From contig JAHNZQ020000172.1 of NCBI GenBank assembly GCA_019155205.2, positions 1,517,668 to 1,581,667 on the forward strand: a stretch of DNA of 64,000 nucleotides, read 5' to 3'. Each line of letters begins with the position of its first letter. The first letter of the stretch is position 1. The translations under genes and the position numbers were made by a program. Source of the DNA: Gracilaria vermiculophylla. Taxonomy: Eukaryota > Rhodophyta > Florideophyceae > Gracilariales > Gracilariaceae. Below are positions 10,651-20,156 of the stretch, piece by piece. Below the pieces are notes generated by a model. The model worked only from the letters and a program-made list of their open reading frames with translations. It was not told where the DNA came from and ran no database searches.

Positions 10651-11457
10651 GGGTACATCGGCATTCAGGTACTCTGTCGTCTTGCTTCGCCCATGTCGGG
10701 GTCTGTCAGATCTCCCGTAGGTGTTGGGAGACAAGCCCACTTTGGCGGATGGGCCTGGCCTACATGGCCAGCCCACAAAAATTCCAGTTCACATTGGAAT
10801 AGTTACCCGCCTGTCGGTACAGTTGGTGTCTCCCGCCGCTTTGTCTACGGATTTCGGGGAGGACCTCTCTTCCGCTTCCCTCAAGGAGGTTGTTTGCTCG
10901 CTGTACCCGCGGGAAACACACTGTTACCCACGAATAAGTGACCCTGCGCCGCAGCCTTTACAGGAAACCGTTTGGGAGACAACACCGTTTATGACGGAGG
11001 TAAATGTAACAGCGGCAGGAAGTCGAACCACGAACACCACTGCGCACGCTCTGTAGAACTCGGCCGCATCGGAATCACCACTCCACCGTTTCTAAAACAC
11101 CGACCACGTCGGAGACGGTAACCGCCACGTGCCGGCCCCCGGATTGGCATTATACGCCAAGCACGGAGATGTGTCTCCTTGAAGTGGTGGTGTTTCGGAA
11201 ACTACTCACAACATCGTGGAACCCAGCCAAAATCTCGCCTAACGCCAGCCACAACCTGGCGGAAACGAGCCATGACCTCGCGGACCCGAGCTGCTCATGC
11301 GTACATGTGGGCTCGCCCAAGGTGGAAATGCCAGCACTTTTCGAGACACGACACCCATCGAATAGAATCCACGCAGTCTCGCGGTCTGACGGGAACAGCG
11401 GGAGGCGGAAGCCGACATCCCAAGGTGGGAGTAGAAACCCGAAACGAGAAACCACGG
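10651..11457 (+). other. Tail of gypsy F, unassigned
   Basis: A plus-strand open frame (10721-11056) continues from the integrase C-terminus without recognisable motifs. The rest shows no domain. At 11228-11290 there are three tandem 21-bp units (roughly CMMRACCTSGCGGAAACGAG) that would encode heptads KISPNAS, HNLAETS and HDLADPS in one frame. This is probably the 3' untranslated part of the element or older decayed sequence. Confidence 0.35.
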
Positions 11458-11536
11458 TGTTGATAGTTCAAATGGTGAACTGTGCGCCCTGTGTCACAAG
11501 AGAGTATAGCGCAAATAGCTCATCTGTTTTCCAACA
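11458..11536 (+). repeat. TRIM-1 5' LTR
   Basis: A 79-bp repeat from TGTTGATAGTTCAAATGG to TTTTCCAACA. Its 3' part has TAGCTCATCTG (11516-11526), which fits the Pol III A-box consensus TRGYNNARNNG at 10 of 11 positions. Confidence 0.7.
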
Positions 11537-11550
11537 GGTTATGTGCCCAG
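11537..11550 (+). promoter_or_regulatory. TRIM-1 primer-binding site (half tRNA-iMet)
   Basis: GGTTATGTGCCCAG immediately follows the 5' LTR. Drosophila copia and related elements use GGTTATGGGCCCAG, complementary to the anticodon arm of initiator tRNA-Met. One base differs here (T for G). Confidence 0.65.
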
Positions 11551-11563
11551 CTAAACGCTAGAA

Positions 11564-11590
11564 CCCTGGGTTCGACTCCCAGAAGTGACC
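11564..11590 (+). ncRNA. tRNA T-arm-like segment inside TRIM-1 (B box)
   Basis: CTGGG-TTCGACT-CCCAG (11566-11582) forms a perfect 5-bp stem with a 7-base TTCGACT loop, as in a tRNA T-arm, and contains the Pol III B-box sequence GGTTCGACTCC. The following AAGTGACC pairs weakly with GGTTATG at 11537. No anticodon arm or complete cloverleaf can be drawn, so this is not called as a tRNA gene. Confidence 0.5.
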
Positions 11591-11653
11591 TGAGCCTGAG
11601 AAATTGTACAGGTGTACAGCAGTAGTGAAGATTGGCTATTGTATGCTCGAGGT

Positions 11654-11681
11654 CTCGTTCTGTAAGGAAGTACAGAGCGAG
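11654..11681. repeat. Inverted repeat inside TRIM-1
   Basis: CTCGTTCTGTA and TACAGAGCGAG flank a 6-base loop, giving 10 of 11 pairs. It lies just before the 3' LTR. Function unknown. Confidence 0.5.
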
Positions 11682-11687
11682 GGCGCG

Positions 11688-11766
11688 TTTTGATAGTTCA
11701 AATGGTGAACTGTGCGCCCTGTGTCACAAGAGAGTATAGCGTAAATAGCTCATCTGTTTTCCAACA
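11688..11766 (+). repeat. TRIM-1 3' LTR
   Basis: Second copy of the 79-bp repeat. In the part that can be aligned by eye it differs from the first at its second base (TG changed to TT) and at one internal C/T position. Such near-identity indicates recent formation compared with the other elements here. Confidence 0.7.
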
Positions 11767-11771
11767 CACAG

Positions 11772-12359
11772 CTCAGTGCAGGAAAGTGTACGATAACCCG
11801 GGATGGCCAAAAGGTTCACAAATAGGAGTATGTGTTGAACGAATCGGCGGCCACTCGTAAAATGAGAAAGGCATGTTGCAGTACCACGAAAATTAGGACG
11901 GGTACCACCATTCGTCTGACACACAGCTGTGCTGATCGAACATCTCCCTGGTTCTCTTGTGGTACGTTATCACCGAAATGCGGGTTCAGCAACTCCAGCA
12001 AACGCTGGCTGGCAACCTTCCCGTCGCATGAGCGTCTCAAAGGAGGAGCAATAACGCTGCCAATTGCCTCTGCACCACGCCCTTTACTTTCCGGAGCAAC
12101 CAAGAATGGCCTTTTTACCCAGGTTGCTGCTGGTCGACGATCACCGTGACCACGAGGATGGTTTTTCGCACTTGCATGGCGTTCAACTTCGGCATCGCTG
12201 TAGTCATGTTCCTATCATAGCGGCCCAGTTTCGGAGCCACAACGCGCAAACACCACTCAAGAAATGGAACAGAAACACTGCACGCAGTTAGAGGGAATTA
12301 AGAAACAGATTTAGTGGAGGAGACCCAGTTGGGGAAGAACTGGATAACGGCCAACCCGC
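11772..12359 (-). other. Decayed coding-like region, unassigned
   Basis: On the minus strand short open pieces continue from the unit at 12360-12919 (for example MTTAMPKLNAMQVRKTILVV near 12210-12150). No family is recognised. Stops are frequent. It is most likely a retroelement remnant. Confidence 0.3.
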
Positions 12360-12919
12360 TTATTCGTTATGAGGCGGAAGCGTCACCCTAAGGTGGTTCG
12401 AAAGGGTTTCTTGCATGGCGGAATGATCCCCAGAGGTGTCTTGGATGCTCATGCAGACGCGGCGCAGGAAGTTCGGGATGACATCCGACTCGTTGGCGCC
12501 CGTCGTGGGAGCCTCACTTCCTAAGAGAGAGAGCCACCGGTATTGCCCGGAAGAGTTGGAACGGGCAGCCAAGTCAAGCTACCTTTGATAGCCTCAGTTC
12601 TGGCCTGCACTGAAAAGAGTGGAGAGTTCATCTTTGCTGCCCCAAGCTCCCGCCCATGCAGGTCAGCTGCGACCATGCCTTCTTCACCGCCCTCTTCGAG
12701 GTCGCCCACTTCTGGAGTCTCCGGTTCGTTATCGAACATCGGATCGCCCTTCTCGTAAGAGCCGTACCACACATCGAAGTCATCATACCCGGTCGTATGT
12801 CTAGATGGATTAAATTTCGGAGCCATCCCATATTCCTGAGCCTCCTCGCAGCTGATCTCCTGGACTTCCCACGGGTCGAAGTAGATGAAGTCTCCCGCCC
12901 GTGCGGTGTTACTTTCCAT
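12360..12919 (-). pseudogene. Unknown protein remnant, repeated at 60.3 kb
   Basis: Two overlapping minus-strand frames read continuously with one shift near 12540. The upstream frame (12919-12521) is acidic, with FIYFDPWEVQEISCEEAQEY and a Glu-rich stretch (EVGDLEEGGEEG). The downstream frame (12572-12360) contains VIPNFLRRVCMSIQDTSGDH followed by SAMQETLSNHL. A similar sequence, VLTFLRRVGLCIYDNGADLS followed by AMHKLLVNRLSENY, occurs on the minus strand at 60491-60234. The repeat of the family and the decay suggest a gag-like retroelement product, but I do not recognise the family and assign no function. Confidence 0.4.
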
Positions 12920-13267
12920 GCCTGGGCCAGAACTACCGCTCCCACCATCGTGGCGCCGGCTCTGTTCCAGCGGTACTTTGACCTCATAGACAGAGTCGGT
13001 GCTAGGTATTCAATCTGTTTTGGTATAGCAAAACTTATAGACTTTCGTTATTTATGCCTGATGCGAAACGGACACATAAAAAATCCACATGGTTTTGTAG
13101 AGTTATGGAAGTATAGATGTAAGCATACGCACCCAGAACTCTGCAAACTACAAGGCAGAAATCTATCATAATCATTACATAGAAATTGGCTTCCAGACGT
13201 TTCTAGCGAAGACTTTACGAATAATGCTGAATAGAGCGTTTTCTTCGAAGTCCCGTGAGTAAAACCA
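12920..13267. other. Spacer, nothing recognised
   Basis: No motif, repeat or RNA gene is evident between the unknown coding remnant and the left end of Tc1 element T1. Confidence 0.4.
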
Positions 13268-13429
13268 CAGACTGTTTCAAAAACATATGACATGCTGCGA
13301 AAATTAAAAAAAACTACCAAATGTACATTGCACGCTTACAAAATTAGCTTTCAGAAAACACTAAAGCCAAAAAAAACCGTTTCAAAAACAAATGATCATC
13401 AATAGCAAATCTTTACTGCACGGCGCTCA

Positions 13430-14421
13430 ATAGATTATTTTGCATTCTTTTTGCTGTATAAGGCTAATGCAGCGTTTCGGCATCGAAATGATGTACGTTT
13501 CCGCAGTTAAAACTGTTAGAGAATTCCAACAATTTTAATACAGTTTTTAAGTTCAAAAACCGTCTGAAATTGCCTTCAATGCGCATAAACCATCTTCGCC
13601 GGCTGTCTCCAAAACGTTTTCGATTGGGTTCAAATCTGGTGAGTGCGCCGGCCACTCTAAAACAGACACCTCAGACTATTGTAGCCAATTTTTGAATAAA
13701 GATAAAGTGTGTATAGAGGCATTATCATGTTGAAAAATGAAGTTTTCTTCATGGAAATATAAACAAAATGGCAGCAAATAATTGTATAGATTTTCTTTAT
13801 ATTTTTCCGCATTCATTTTCGTTTCAATAAATGTAATTTCCGTGAGAAATTTTTAAGAAATACACGTTAAGACCATTACAAAGCCTCCACCTGTATGCAT
13901 CGTATAAAACTCATGACATTCCTTACGAAGATCGAGCCAATAAAATTTGTAGCAATATGGTCCCTCGAAATTGAACTTTTTTTCATCAGTAAAAATAAAA
14001 TATTTCCATTCATATTTCCAGTAGGCCTTTCCAGGAAACCCGTGAACTCTCTCTTCCTTGTGATGCTTTTGGAGAAAAAAAAGTTTTTTCATTTTTTAAT
14101 ATTTAAATAAATTTGTGCTGTTTATCCACCTCCATATAGTTGATTCAGAAACGTTGATATTAAGAGTTATTCAAATTATTTTGCACGATACTTTTCCTTT
14201 GCACAACGTTTTTTTACTTCCTCTTTTAGATGCTGAACGGGGCTTCTTTGGGCGCCCTGGAGATCGTTTGGATCCATAAAGAGTCGGAATTTTGAGAAAA
14301 GTAGCAATTGTGACTCTAGAACTCTTTAATATTTTAGCAATAGCATTGTTAGAATTTTTCTCGGCATTTAACTTTACGATATGAATTTTTTCTTGCTTGG
14401 AAAGTGGTGGACTTCGAGCCA
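13430..14421 (-). pseudogene. T1 Tc1-type transposase
   Basis: Cut-and-paste DDE transposase, broken. The ATG at 14421 starts MARSPPLSKQEKIHIVKLNA, a Tc1-type helix-turn-helix, followed by ATFLKIPTLYGSKRSPGRPK with the GRPK AT-hook-like motif. The first catalytic Asp is in YFIFTDEKKFNFEG near 13990. GGGFVMV follows. The second Asp is in IFQHDNASIH near 13700 and the Glu in HSPDLNPIENV near 13620. Thirty-four residues separate the second Asp and the Glu, giving DD34E. An in-frame TAG in the second half and several frame changes inactivate it. It is the same family as T2 (44382-44727). Confidence 0.82.
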
Positions 14422-14473
14422 TTTTTACTAGAAAGAAGACGGTGTACATATGTTCTAGAAACGATTCTACATA

Positions 14474-15748
14474 CTTTGCGTTTCAAAATCATATCACGCC
14501 TAAAAAACGCGCCAAAGTAGTACAGTAATCCGCCTTTTTCAGAACATATAAGTAAAAACCGTTTCATAATCATAACAGTACATCATCAACATCCATCTTT
14601 ATGGATCGACGTGCACCTGTTTCTCGCTCCAAACAGCTTGAAATCATACAACTAAAAGCTTAAAGAAATTTATATGTCAAAATTAGCCGACTTTTAAAAC
14701 GTTATCCAGTCACAACTCCCCGTATCTTAGAAAATACAGCAACCTAAAGAACAAAAACACTTACAAGGCGTTCACAGTTTTTCAGTCCCGCAGATAAACG
14801 AGTTGGAAAACGGAACCTGTCTCAAAAAATATTTTCATGCAAAAAAACTGCAAAACCCTTAAAACTCAATGTTTCTAAATCATCAATATAACACATAATC
14901 AATAAAATTTGGTCAAGTATAAACCAATGATTAAAAAATTCTTTTTAAAAGATAGCCATAAGCAAAAAAACAATATTTATGTATGCAAACATGGCGTACT
15001 AGACAAATCAATGGGATACAGTTATTTTGTGGATGAATAAATATTCAACGTGGATGTTACAAATTGTTTTAAATTTTATTGATATGATCTATGAAAGAAA
15101 CGCTCTGAATTCCGGACATGAAACTCTGGAGGCCATTCTATAATGGTCCAGACTGGTATATCACAATATGGAAAAGCAGACCTTGCATTTATTCACACAC
15201 ATATAGATTTTGCATGCTATCAAAAATTTGTTTGTAACAATAGGCCTGCTTATAGATATTGTGTACACGGAAGAAATTTTGTTTTCCAGCGAGATAATTA
15301 ACCGGTGTACAAATCTAAAGTAGTGACAGATTGGCTACAAGAAGCAAGTATTACGGTGATGGATTGGCCAGCACACTCCCCAGACGTGAACCTCATTAAA
15401 AATGGAGGACAATTCTTATCAAGAACGGTATATGGCCACGGAAGGCATATTAGCGCAGTTTTTGATTTGAAAAACAGTTTTATGAATTGCTAGGACAACA
15501 CATCTCTTTTTACAATTAATAACTATATCACTTTGATGCCCAAACGCTGTATTTTCGTTATTAAGCAAAAAGGTGGTAAAACTAGTTACTGAGTCGCCAA
15601 AAGAGACTTAAACTTCACAAAGTTGTTATGGTTTTGAAACGGTTTTTTTACTTAAATTTATTTTAAATCTTGATCTTGTAGTCGTACTGTACCAAATTCA
15701 CAATTTTTGTACTTCGACAACGACGTGTTATGATTTTGAAACAGGCTG
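14474..15748 (+). mobile_element. Tc1/mariner element T3, nested in T1
   Basis: The left end reads CTTTGCGTTTCAAAATCATA. The right end, in reverse complement, reads CAGCCTGTTTCAAAATCATA. It is flanked by TA at 14472-14473 and at 15749-15750, the duplication produced by Tc1/mariner elements. It is 1,275 bp long. It inserted into the 5' untranslated part of T1, just beyond the start codon at 14421, so it is younger than T1. Confidence 0.85.
14600..15592 (+). pseudogene. T3 Tc1-type transposase
   Basis: Decayed transposase of a Tc1 family related to T1 and T2. The N-terminus MDRRAPVSRSKQLEIIQLKA followed by a stop is the helix-turn-helix region. The middle third has many stops. The C-terminal part is clearest: VFQRDN with the second Asp (about 15285-15300), SKVVTDWLQEASITVMDWPA, HSPDVNLIKN, then HISAVFDLKNSF. 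In this family the last motif is DLNPIEN, so the catalytic Glu is Lys here and the Pro is Leu. It ends in MPKRCIFVI as T1 and T2 end in MPKRC. Clearly inactive. Confidence 0.78.
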
Positions 15749-15870
15749 TAGACTTTGTGCAAACTGTAGCCTACAGTACAGTTTTGGCGCACTTTTGAGG
15801 GGTAATAACGTATGTTTTTGAAACGCACTATACGAGTTGCAACTGTAATGCATATCATGAAGTTTGCGGC

Positions 15871-16012
15871 AAAGACCAGTTCACGAGGTTCAATGTGTCT
15901 AATTTATTATCGAGCTTCGAAAAATGTTTTTATTTGTATCAAAGACTAGTTCATGAGGTTCAATAATGTGTCTAATTTATTATCGAGCTTCAAAAAATGC
16001 CTGTTTTGTATC
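15871..16012. repeat. 70-bp tandem duplication
   Basis: Two adjacent copies of about 70 bp (15871-15940 and 15941-16012) begin AAAGACYAGTTCAYGAGGTT and share TGTCTAATTTATTATCGAGC. They differ by a few substitutions and a short insertion (ATA). They lie just right of the end of T1. Confidence 0.75.
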
Positions 16013-16175
16013 AAACATTTATATCTCATTCGAAACTACTGTTGTTGACGCGTGTGTGCAGGCTTCAAACCGTTCAAAAAATAAATATATGGCATCATTA
16101 CATACCGGCGGATAATTAAGTGTCTATCCGTCCGGATGTTATGAAGCCGATTATTGCTTTCACGTACGGGCGCAG

Positions 16176-16577
16176 TTGGTTACCGTGAAGGAGAAACAAA
16201 GCATTTTGCGTTTATGTAGAAAACTGGAAATGATATGTGAGCAAGTGTGTGGCTTCTGTGCCACTGCACTAAAAGTAATTGAGCGTTTCCGATTCCCGGA
16301 TCCACAAACTCGTAAAACGAACCTGGACTACGAACAAAGGCATCTCGCTATAGTAAATAAAGACCGGCTTTCTCTTCACTGCCAAACAGTCTCATCCATT
16401 CAGTGCTTTGCACGCTGTCCTAATCTATTCACAACCGTTTATTATGAAACGGTTTTGAACAAAAAACGAGATCCAAAACTATGCTGCAAAATCATAGTAC
16501 GATTTGGATTTGAAATACTAATGTGCGTACATACATGTCGTCAATATCGAGAGGTTCGTTTTCTGCTGTTTCAATAG
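16176..16577 (+). pseudogene. Possible Tc1/mariner DNA-binding fragment
   Basis: A 133-codon open frame starting VTVKEKQSILRLCRKLEMIC. The spacing of VTVKEKQSILRL, then TALKVIERFRF, DPQTRKTN and EQRHLAIVNKDRLS, resembles the paired helix-turn-helix of Tc1 transposases, but no signature residue is decisive. It could be the 5' part of T4, whose catalytic part starts at 20157 on the same strand, with gypsy B lying between. The alternative is chance or an unknown gene. Confidence 0.35.
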
Positions 16578-17125
16578 TTTTGAATGATATTCAAAAAATA
16601 TCATCTGGCGAAAGACCGTTCTGCGGACAAAAGGTATGCCGGTAGAAAAGTAAAAACTTTTGTCAATCAAACTTCACACTTCCTTTTATCACCTCTCAAC
16701 ATCATACACGTCAGGCATTACTAGTTTCATAAAAACCTTTTATTTTGTCGAATTTCTACGTTCTGTACTCTCGAGACAATGTGTGGTCATCATAAAAAAA
16801 ATCACACATCTCAACTGTTTTCCTCTGACAGTAATACCTTGTCTTCTGAGAAATTCTATTGTGCTGCTTCTGATCGAAAACTTCCCTGTCGAAACTTCCC
16901 AGCCTTTTATCGCCCCTAAATTACACTCGTCAGAAACCTTCAGTTGCTACACAGTAAAGTATGACGCAACAGTACAAAAAGAAGAATATGGATTTTTCAT
17001 GCACGATAAAATGCCCGCTCATCGGCGTCCCCACTGAACGAAATCTGGCAACCCCGACTTACTTTGCATGAACTGCGCACTACTTGTTTCTCGAATCTCT
17101 TGTTGATCTGAATGTGCTCCAAATA
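16578..17125 (+). other. Unassigned, possible Tc1 remnant
   Basis: An open frame 16660-17037 ends with YGFFMHDKMPAHRR, which resembles the catalytic FMHDNAPAH of Tc1 transposases. Nothing upstream in the frame supports a transposase, so it is only a suggestion. No other feature is seen. Confidence 0.25.
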
Positions 17126-17455
17126 ATGGTGGGCAGGATGCTATGCTTTCTAGTACTGCTGACTTCCTCTTTGTCAACCGTTCTGAAGGCAGCAGAGAAT
17201 TCGGCAGACCTGAACCTGGGAATGCCCATGCCACTTCTCTCTTTTGAGCAAGAAGCACTGGATGATGATAGTACCATGACGAAATTAGAGAATCAGGCAG
17301 ATCGTAATGCAGGGATGTATTTGGCACTCCTCTCTCCTGAGCCTGAACCAGTGGATGATGATGGTATCATACCCAACGAGTTTCTGATGCAAATCTCAGT
17401 GGCAGACAACCCCAGACGGAGGGACTCTGGGAGCAGCATTCCGAGTTTTGGCTGA
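17126..17455 (+). CDS. Hypothetical secreted acidic repeat protein
   Basis: From the ATG at 17126 a 110-codon frame starts MVGRMLCFLVLLTS, a plausible signal peptide, with cleavage likely near residues 20-22 (VLKA-AEN). The frame is also open further upstream to 17084. The rest consists of two direct repeats of 31 residues (93 bp, 17195-17287 and 17288-17380), both following the pattern ENxADxNxGMxxxLLSxExE followed by DDD. The repeats are clearly related but diverged. No family is recognised. The minus strand is also open over parts of this stretch, so expression is unproven. It lies between a Tc1 remnant and gypsy B and does not resemble either. Confidence 0.35.
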   Translation: MVGRMLCFLVLLTSSLSTVLKAAENSADLNLGMPMPLLSFEQEALDDDSTMTKLENQADRNAGMYLALLSPEPEPVDDDGIIPNEFLMQISVADNPRRRDSGSSIPSFG

Positions 17456-17604
17456 CCTCCCGGGATACCGGTTATCAACCGGACAAGGGCGCTGCGTGCT
17501 CATTATTCGATTGCGATACGGCAGGCGGGCAGCTTGAGCCCATTTATGACCCAATTATAGAGCCTAGGTGTTTTACAGAGCTCCCATTGCTGTACCATAT
17601 GAGC

Positions 17605-19079
17605 TTATCGTCGAAGACGGTAATTCTGCTGTTGAGACTGACCAACCTTCATCGTGAAAACGGTTTTCACCATCTTGATAGGGTTTGGTACTATTATTGG
17701 CCCTAAGCAAAAAAAAGAAGGTATCGGAACCGATGACCAGAGCGTTTGCCTCCTTCTGCTCGAAAGCTGAGTTGCCGCACGGACTGCGTCTCCCTCTGCA
17801 CGGCCGAATTGGACCAACTCCCTGTATCCCACTCTACGGTGATTCTTCTGGTGATGCGCGAGGATTGTCTTAGTCGCCGGATTCGATCCGTCAGTATATA
17901 TTGCGCATAGTTCTCCGGAGGTGTGAAACTTTCCTCAGCGATGGAGAGCCTTATTGAGGCGTACCGAATAGTCGGTCCATAGCTGTCCAGCGCCCCGGTG
18001 AGTATCGCGTAATGCGAGGACAGCCGTCTCAATGGCGGTGTTAGTCACGTAGAAAGGCAAGAGGTACTGCACGGCTTCGGGCCAACAGGTTATTTCTTCC
18101 TAGGACGCCCAAGATGAGCCTCGAACTGAGATGATTTGGTCTTCGGTGACTCTACGTAAACAGTATGGTAATGCCAGACATGCCTGGGTTTCACTCATAT
18201 TGAAAATATCGGCTTTCTCATAGAAGCAGGCTCGAAAGTCTATTACGTAAATCGGATCGTGTCCGGTGAAGTTTTGGTTCCTCATGGAGAGCTGCATTCG
18301 TTTAATGCAGTCCTTCAACTCATTCGTGTCACGGGGTGTCCTGCGTAAAGAGGAATCTTCTAACCGATATAATTGGTATGAGACCCGCTCCTTGTGCAGG
18401 GAATCGGTGGGCTTTAATGGGTAAATCCCAGGTGTTTCTTACCCTTCGATCAAAATCGTAGTGCCCCATAGGTTGCCAACTATCGTTTGAAACGGAAACT
18501 CCGTTCGGGGCTGTCGTGGTCATACTCATTTTGTGAGCGCTCAGAATCCCTATAGGTCAATTCTGACTCTGAGGAGTAGTTCCTGTGTTGATTGTGGTTC
18601 TTTTCGCTGTTCCGCTTTTTGCGGCCTTTCCGAGTCCCCTGACGTTCATCACACTGAGAGCCAGTAGTTTGCGCCGCGGGTGCGAAAGGAAGTACAGCTT
18701 TCTAGACGGACCCCAATCGGACTTATACTCGATTAGATCGATCATCCATGCCCTCAACGTAGCACATTGGGGGACTGAAATCTTCGAGGATCGTATTGAA
18801 ATCAGACCGTTGCACTCACAGCTCCTCGACGACATTTGTTGACAGAATCTCCGCGTGCCTTCGGCAGGACTCCAGTTGTTAAGCCAGTGCTACCTGAGTT
18901 AGCCGCAGGGTGCGCATCCGATCTTCGAAACTAACCACGTGGGTCTCGTACGCAAACATCGGCGGACAACCCTCATAAATGGCTGTTGATGGCCCTGCTC
19001 CGGGTGACGAGGCATCCAGCTCAGCTGATAGCGTTCCAAAGACCACCTGGCCTGCACCGGTTATCTCAGTAGCTATCAC
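17605..19079 (-). pseudogene. Gypsy B gag, truncated
   Basis: The frame from 19079 begins MIATEITGAGQVVFGTLSAE and continues with SPGAGPSTAIYEGCP. Copy C reads PPGAGASTAIMVISP at the matching position. Further on are the coiled-coil region (18835-18557), the charged linker, and the capsid block FTGHDPIYVIDFRACF and SETQACLALPYCLRRVTEDQ (18318-18100). After it come a segment with NTAIETAVLALRD and the YRELVQFGRAEGDAVRA motif near 17832-17780. The latter two show the uninterrupted gag that the solo LTR splits in copy A. Frames change at least four times. No zinc knuckle or pol is present. Confidence 0.72.
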
Positions 19080-19656
19080 GTGGCGCTACTTGTTCCTCTG
19101 GTTGGAACGGCTATGATGGTTCCCGGCTCCGCTTCAGTCGGTTTCCGGTCAGTCGGAGGTATCCGTCACGACGGTGTCAATCCCGCAATGGGTGCTTTCC
19201 AAAGTGGACAAACCAATGAGAAGGAAGAATGACCTCGAAGAGTATCTGCCAGTGGATCATCATTTCCAAGTCGGGAGACGACTTTGTAGTGCAATGCTCC
19301 AAAAGGAAAAAGTACCACGAAAAATGGTTGGAACCTTCCTCTCTTGAGGTGGTTCAGAGGAAGAGCTTTCTTCGGGCGAGACACACAAACCGGGCAAACT
19401 ACGGGACACAGCCGTCGCAACAAGTGCAGGAGGGAAGGAAAATGAGTAAGCCGGGAGTCCAGCAAGCCCTGTGACTGAGGCAGCTTCCGAGAGTTCAGTG
19501 AGATGTCTCTGTAATATAATGAGCTATCTCGGCGCCGCCGGGTAATGAATTAGGCCGCACGGGTATCGTGTAGGCCGCGGTGAGTGGGTGGCGGACGTGA
19601 TCTAAAAAGGGATAAACCAAAGATCCAGTGGGGCTAACCTCGTACCAGGGTTAACC

Positions 19657-20156
19657 TGAAGAAAGGAAAGAATAGTTCAAACAATGGTTCTCGGCGTCAT
19701 GGGCCGTTAACGTCCGAAGTCTTCGGCGTACTTTCCCAAGATGGAGAGAGATACCCGCATGGGCAGCATGGTCACACCGGAGATTTTGCTTGGTGCGGCT
19801 TACTGGGCGTGACGGCCGGAGTCCTGTCGCGCAAAGTAAAGTAGCTCTTGAGCCAAAATGGCCAAAACAACTAAATAAATGAATATGGAGAGTACTAAAA
19901 TAATCGTGACAAGCGGGCACCATCCGACACCCATACTGAAGCCAGCGAGCCGCGTGCGGGTGCCATGTGCGTGCCCGGCGGCCGTCCAGAGCGCGTGCCA
20001 CGATGCACGACACGCGCCGAGTCGGATACTCCGTAGCCCACCGTGCAAACGGACGTGAATCGTTCCTGCGAGAGTAGCCGTTCTGATAGATAGGGCCTAA
20101 CCAGAATTTGGTGAGTCGGAAAAGTGCCAATGAAAATCTCCCTGAAGGGCGTTGCA
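19657..20156 (-). repeat. Gypsy B 5' LTR, 500 bp
   Basis: In reverse complement it runs from TGCAACGCCCTTCAGGGAG to TTTCCTTTCTTCA. It matches the LTRs of copies C (46746-47226) and D (32695-33172), for example the GCGCGTGTCGTGC and CTTTGCGCGAC blocks. The end by the leader is set by the TG...CA rule and could be off by some bases. Confidence 0.7.

Larger units (their letters stand above)
11458..11766 (+). mobile_element. TRIM-like element 1, 309 bp, 79-bp LTRs
   Basis: Two nearly identical 79-bp direct repeats (11458-11536 and 11688-11766) start TGTTGATAG (TTTTGATAG in the second) and end CCAACA, the TG...CA ends of LTRs. Directly after the first repeat comes GGTTATGTGCCCAG, one mismatch from the copia-type primer-binding site GGTTATGGGCCCAG that pairs with the tRNA-iMet anticodon arm. 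Flanking 5-mers are CACGG (11453-11457) and CACAG (11767-11771), a 4 of 5 target duplication. The 151-bp interior has no coding capacity. This is the structure of a terminal-repeat retrotransposon in miniature (TRIM/SMART class), unusually short. Confidence 0.72.
13268..15830 (-). mobile_element. Tc1/mariner element T1, split by T3
   Basis: The left end reads CAGACTGTTTCAAAAACATA. The right end, in reverse complement, reads TAGTGCGTTTCAAAAACATA and is followed by a TA (15831-15832). Without the nested T3 (14474-15748) and one copy of its TA, T1 would be about 1,286 bp, very close to the 1,284 bp of relative T2 (43740-45023). T2 also supplies the intact order across the T3 insertion: the T1 piece at 15751-15830 matches the first 80 bp of T2 in reverse complement. 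The left flank reads CA where TA is expected. Confidence 0.85.
17520..20156 (-). mobile_element. Ty3/gypsy copy B, 5' LTR, leader and partial gag
   Basis: On the minus strand this copy has a 5' LTR (20156-19657), a leader (about 19656-19090) and the first part of gag (about 19080-17605). Everything after gag is missing. LTR and leader match copies C and D along their length. The LTR end at 20156 abuts T4 transposase sequence, so B probably inserted into that Tc1. The left border is approximate. Confidence 0.78.

Noticed and set aside
11509..11590. A tRNA gene with A and B boxes
   Set aside because: The T-arm is perfect and an A-box-like sequence exists, but the acceptor strands do not pair when the A box is used, and no anticodon arm with a 7-base loop can be drawn. 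The LTR repeats and PBS explain the locus better.
17019..17478. Minus-strand ORFs opposite the secreted repeat protein
   Set aside because: They are open, but the repeat structure and signal-like start are sensible only on the plus strand.
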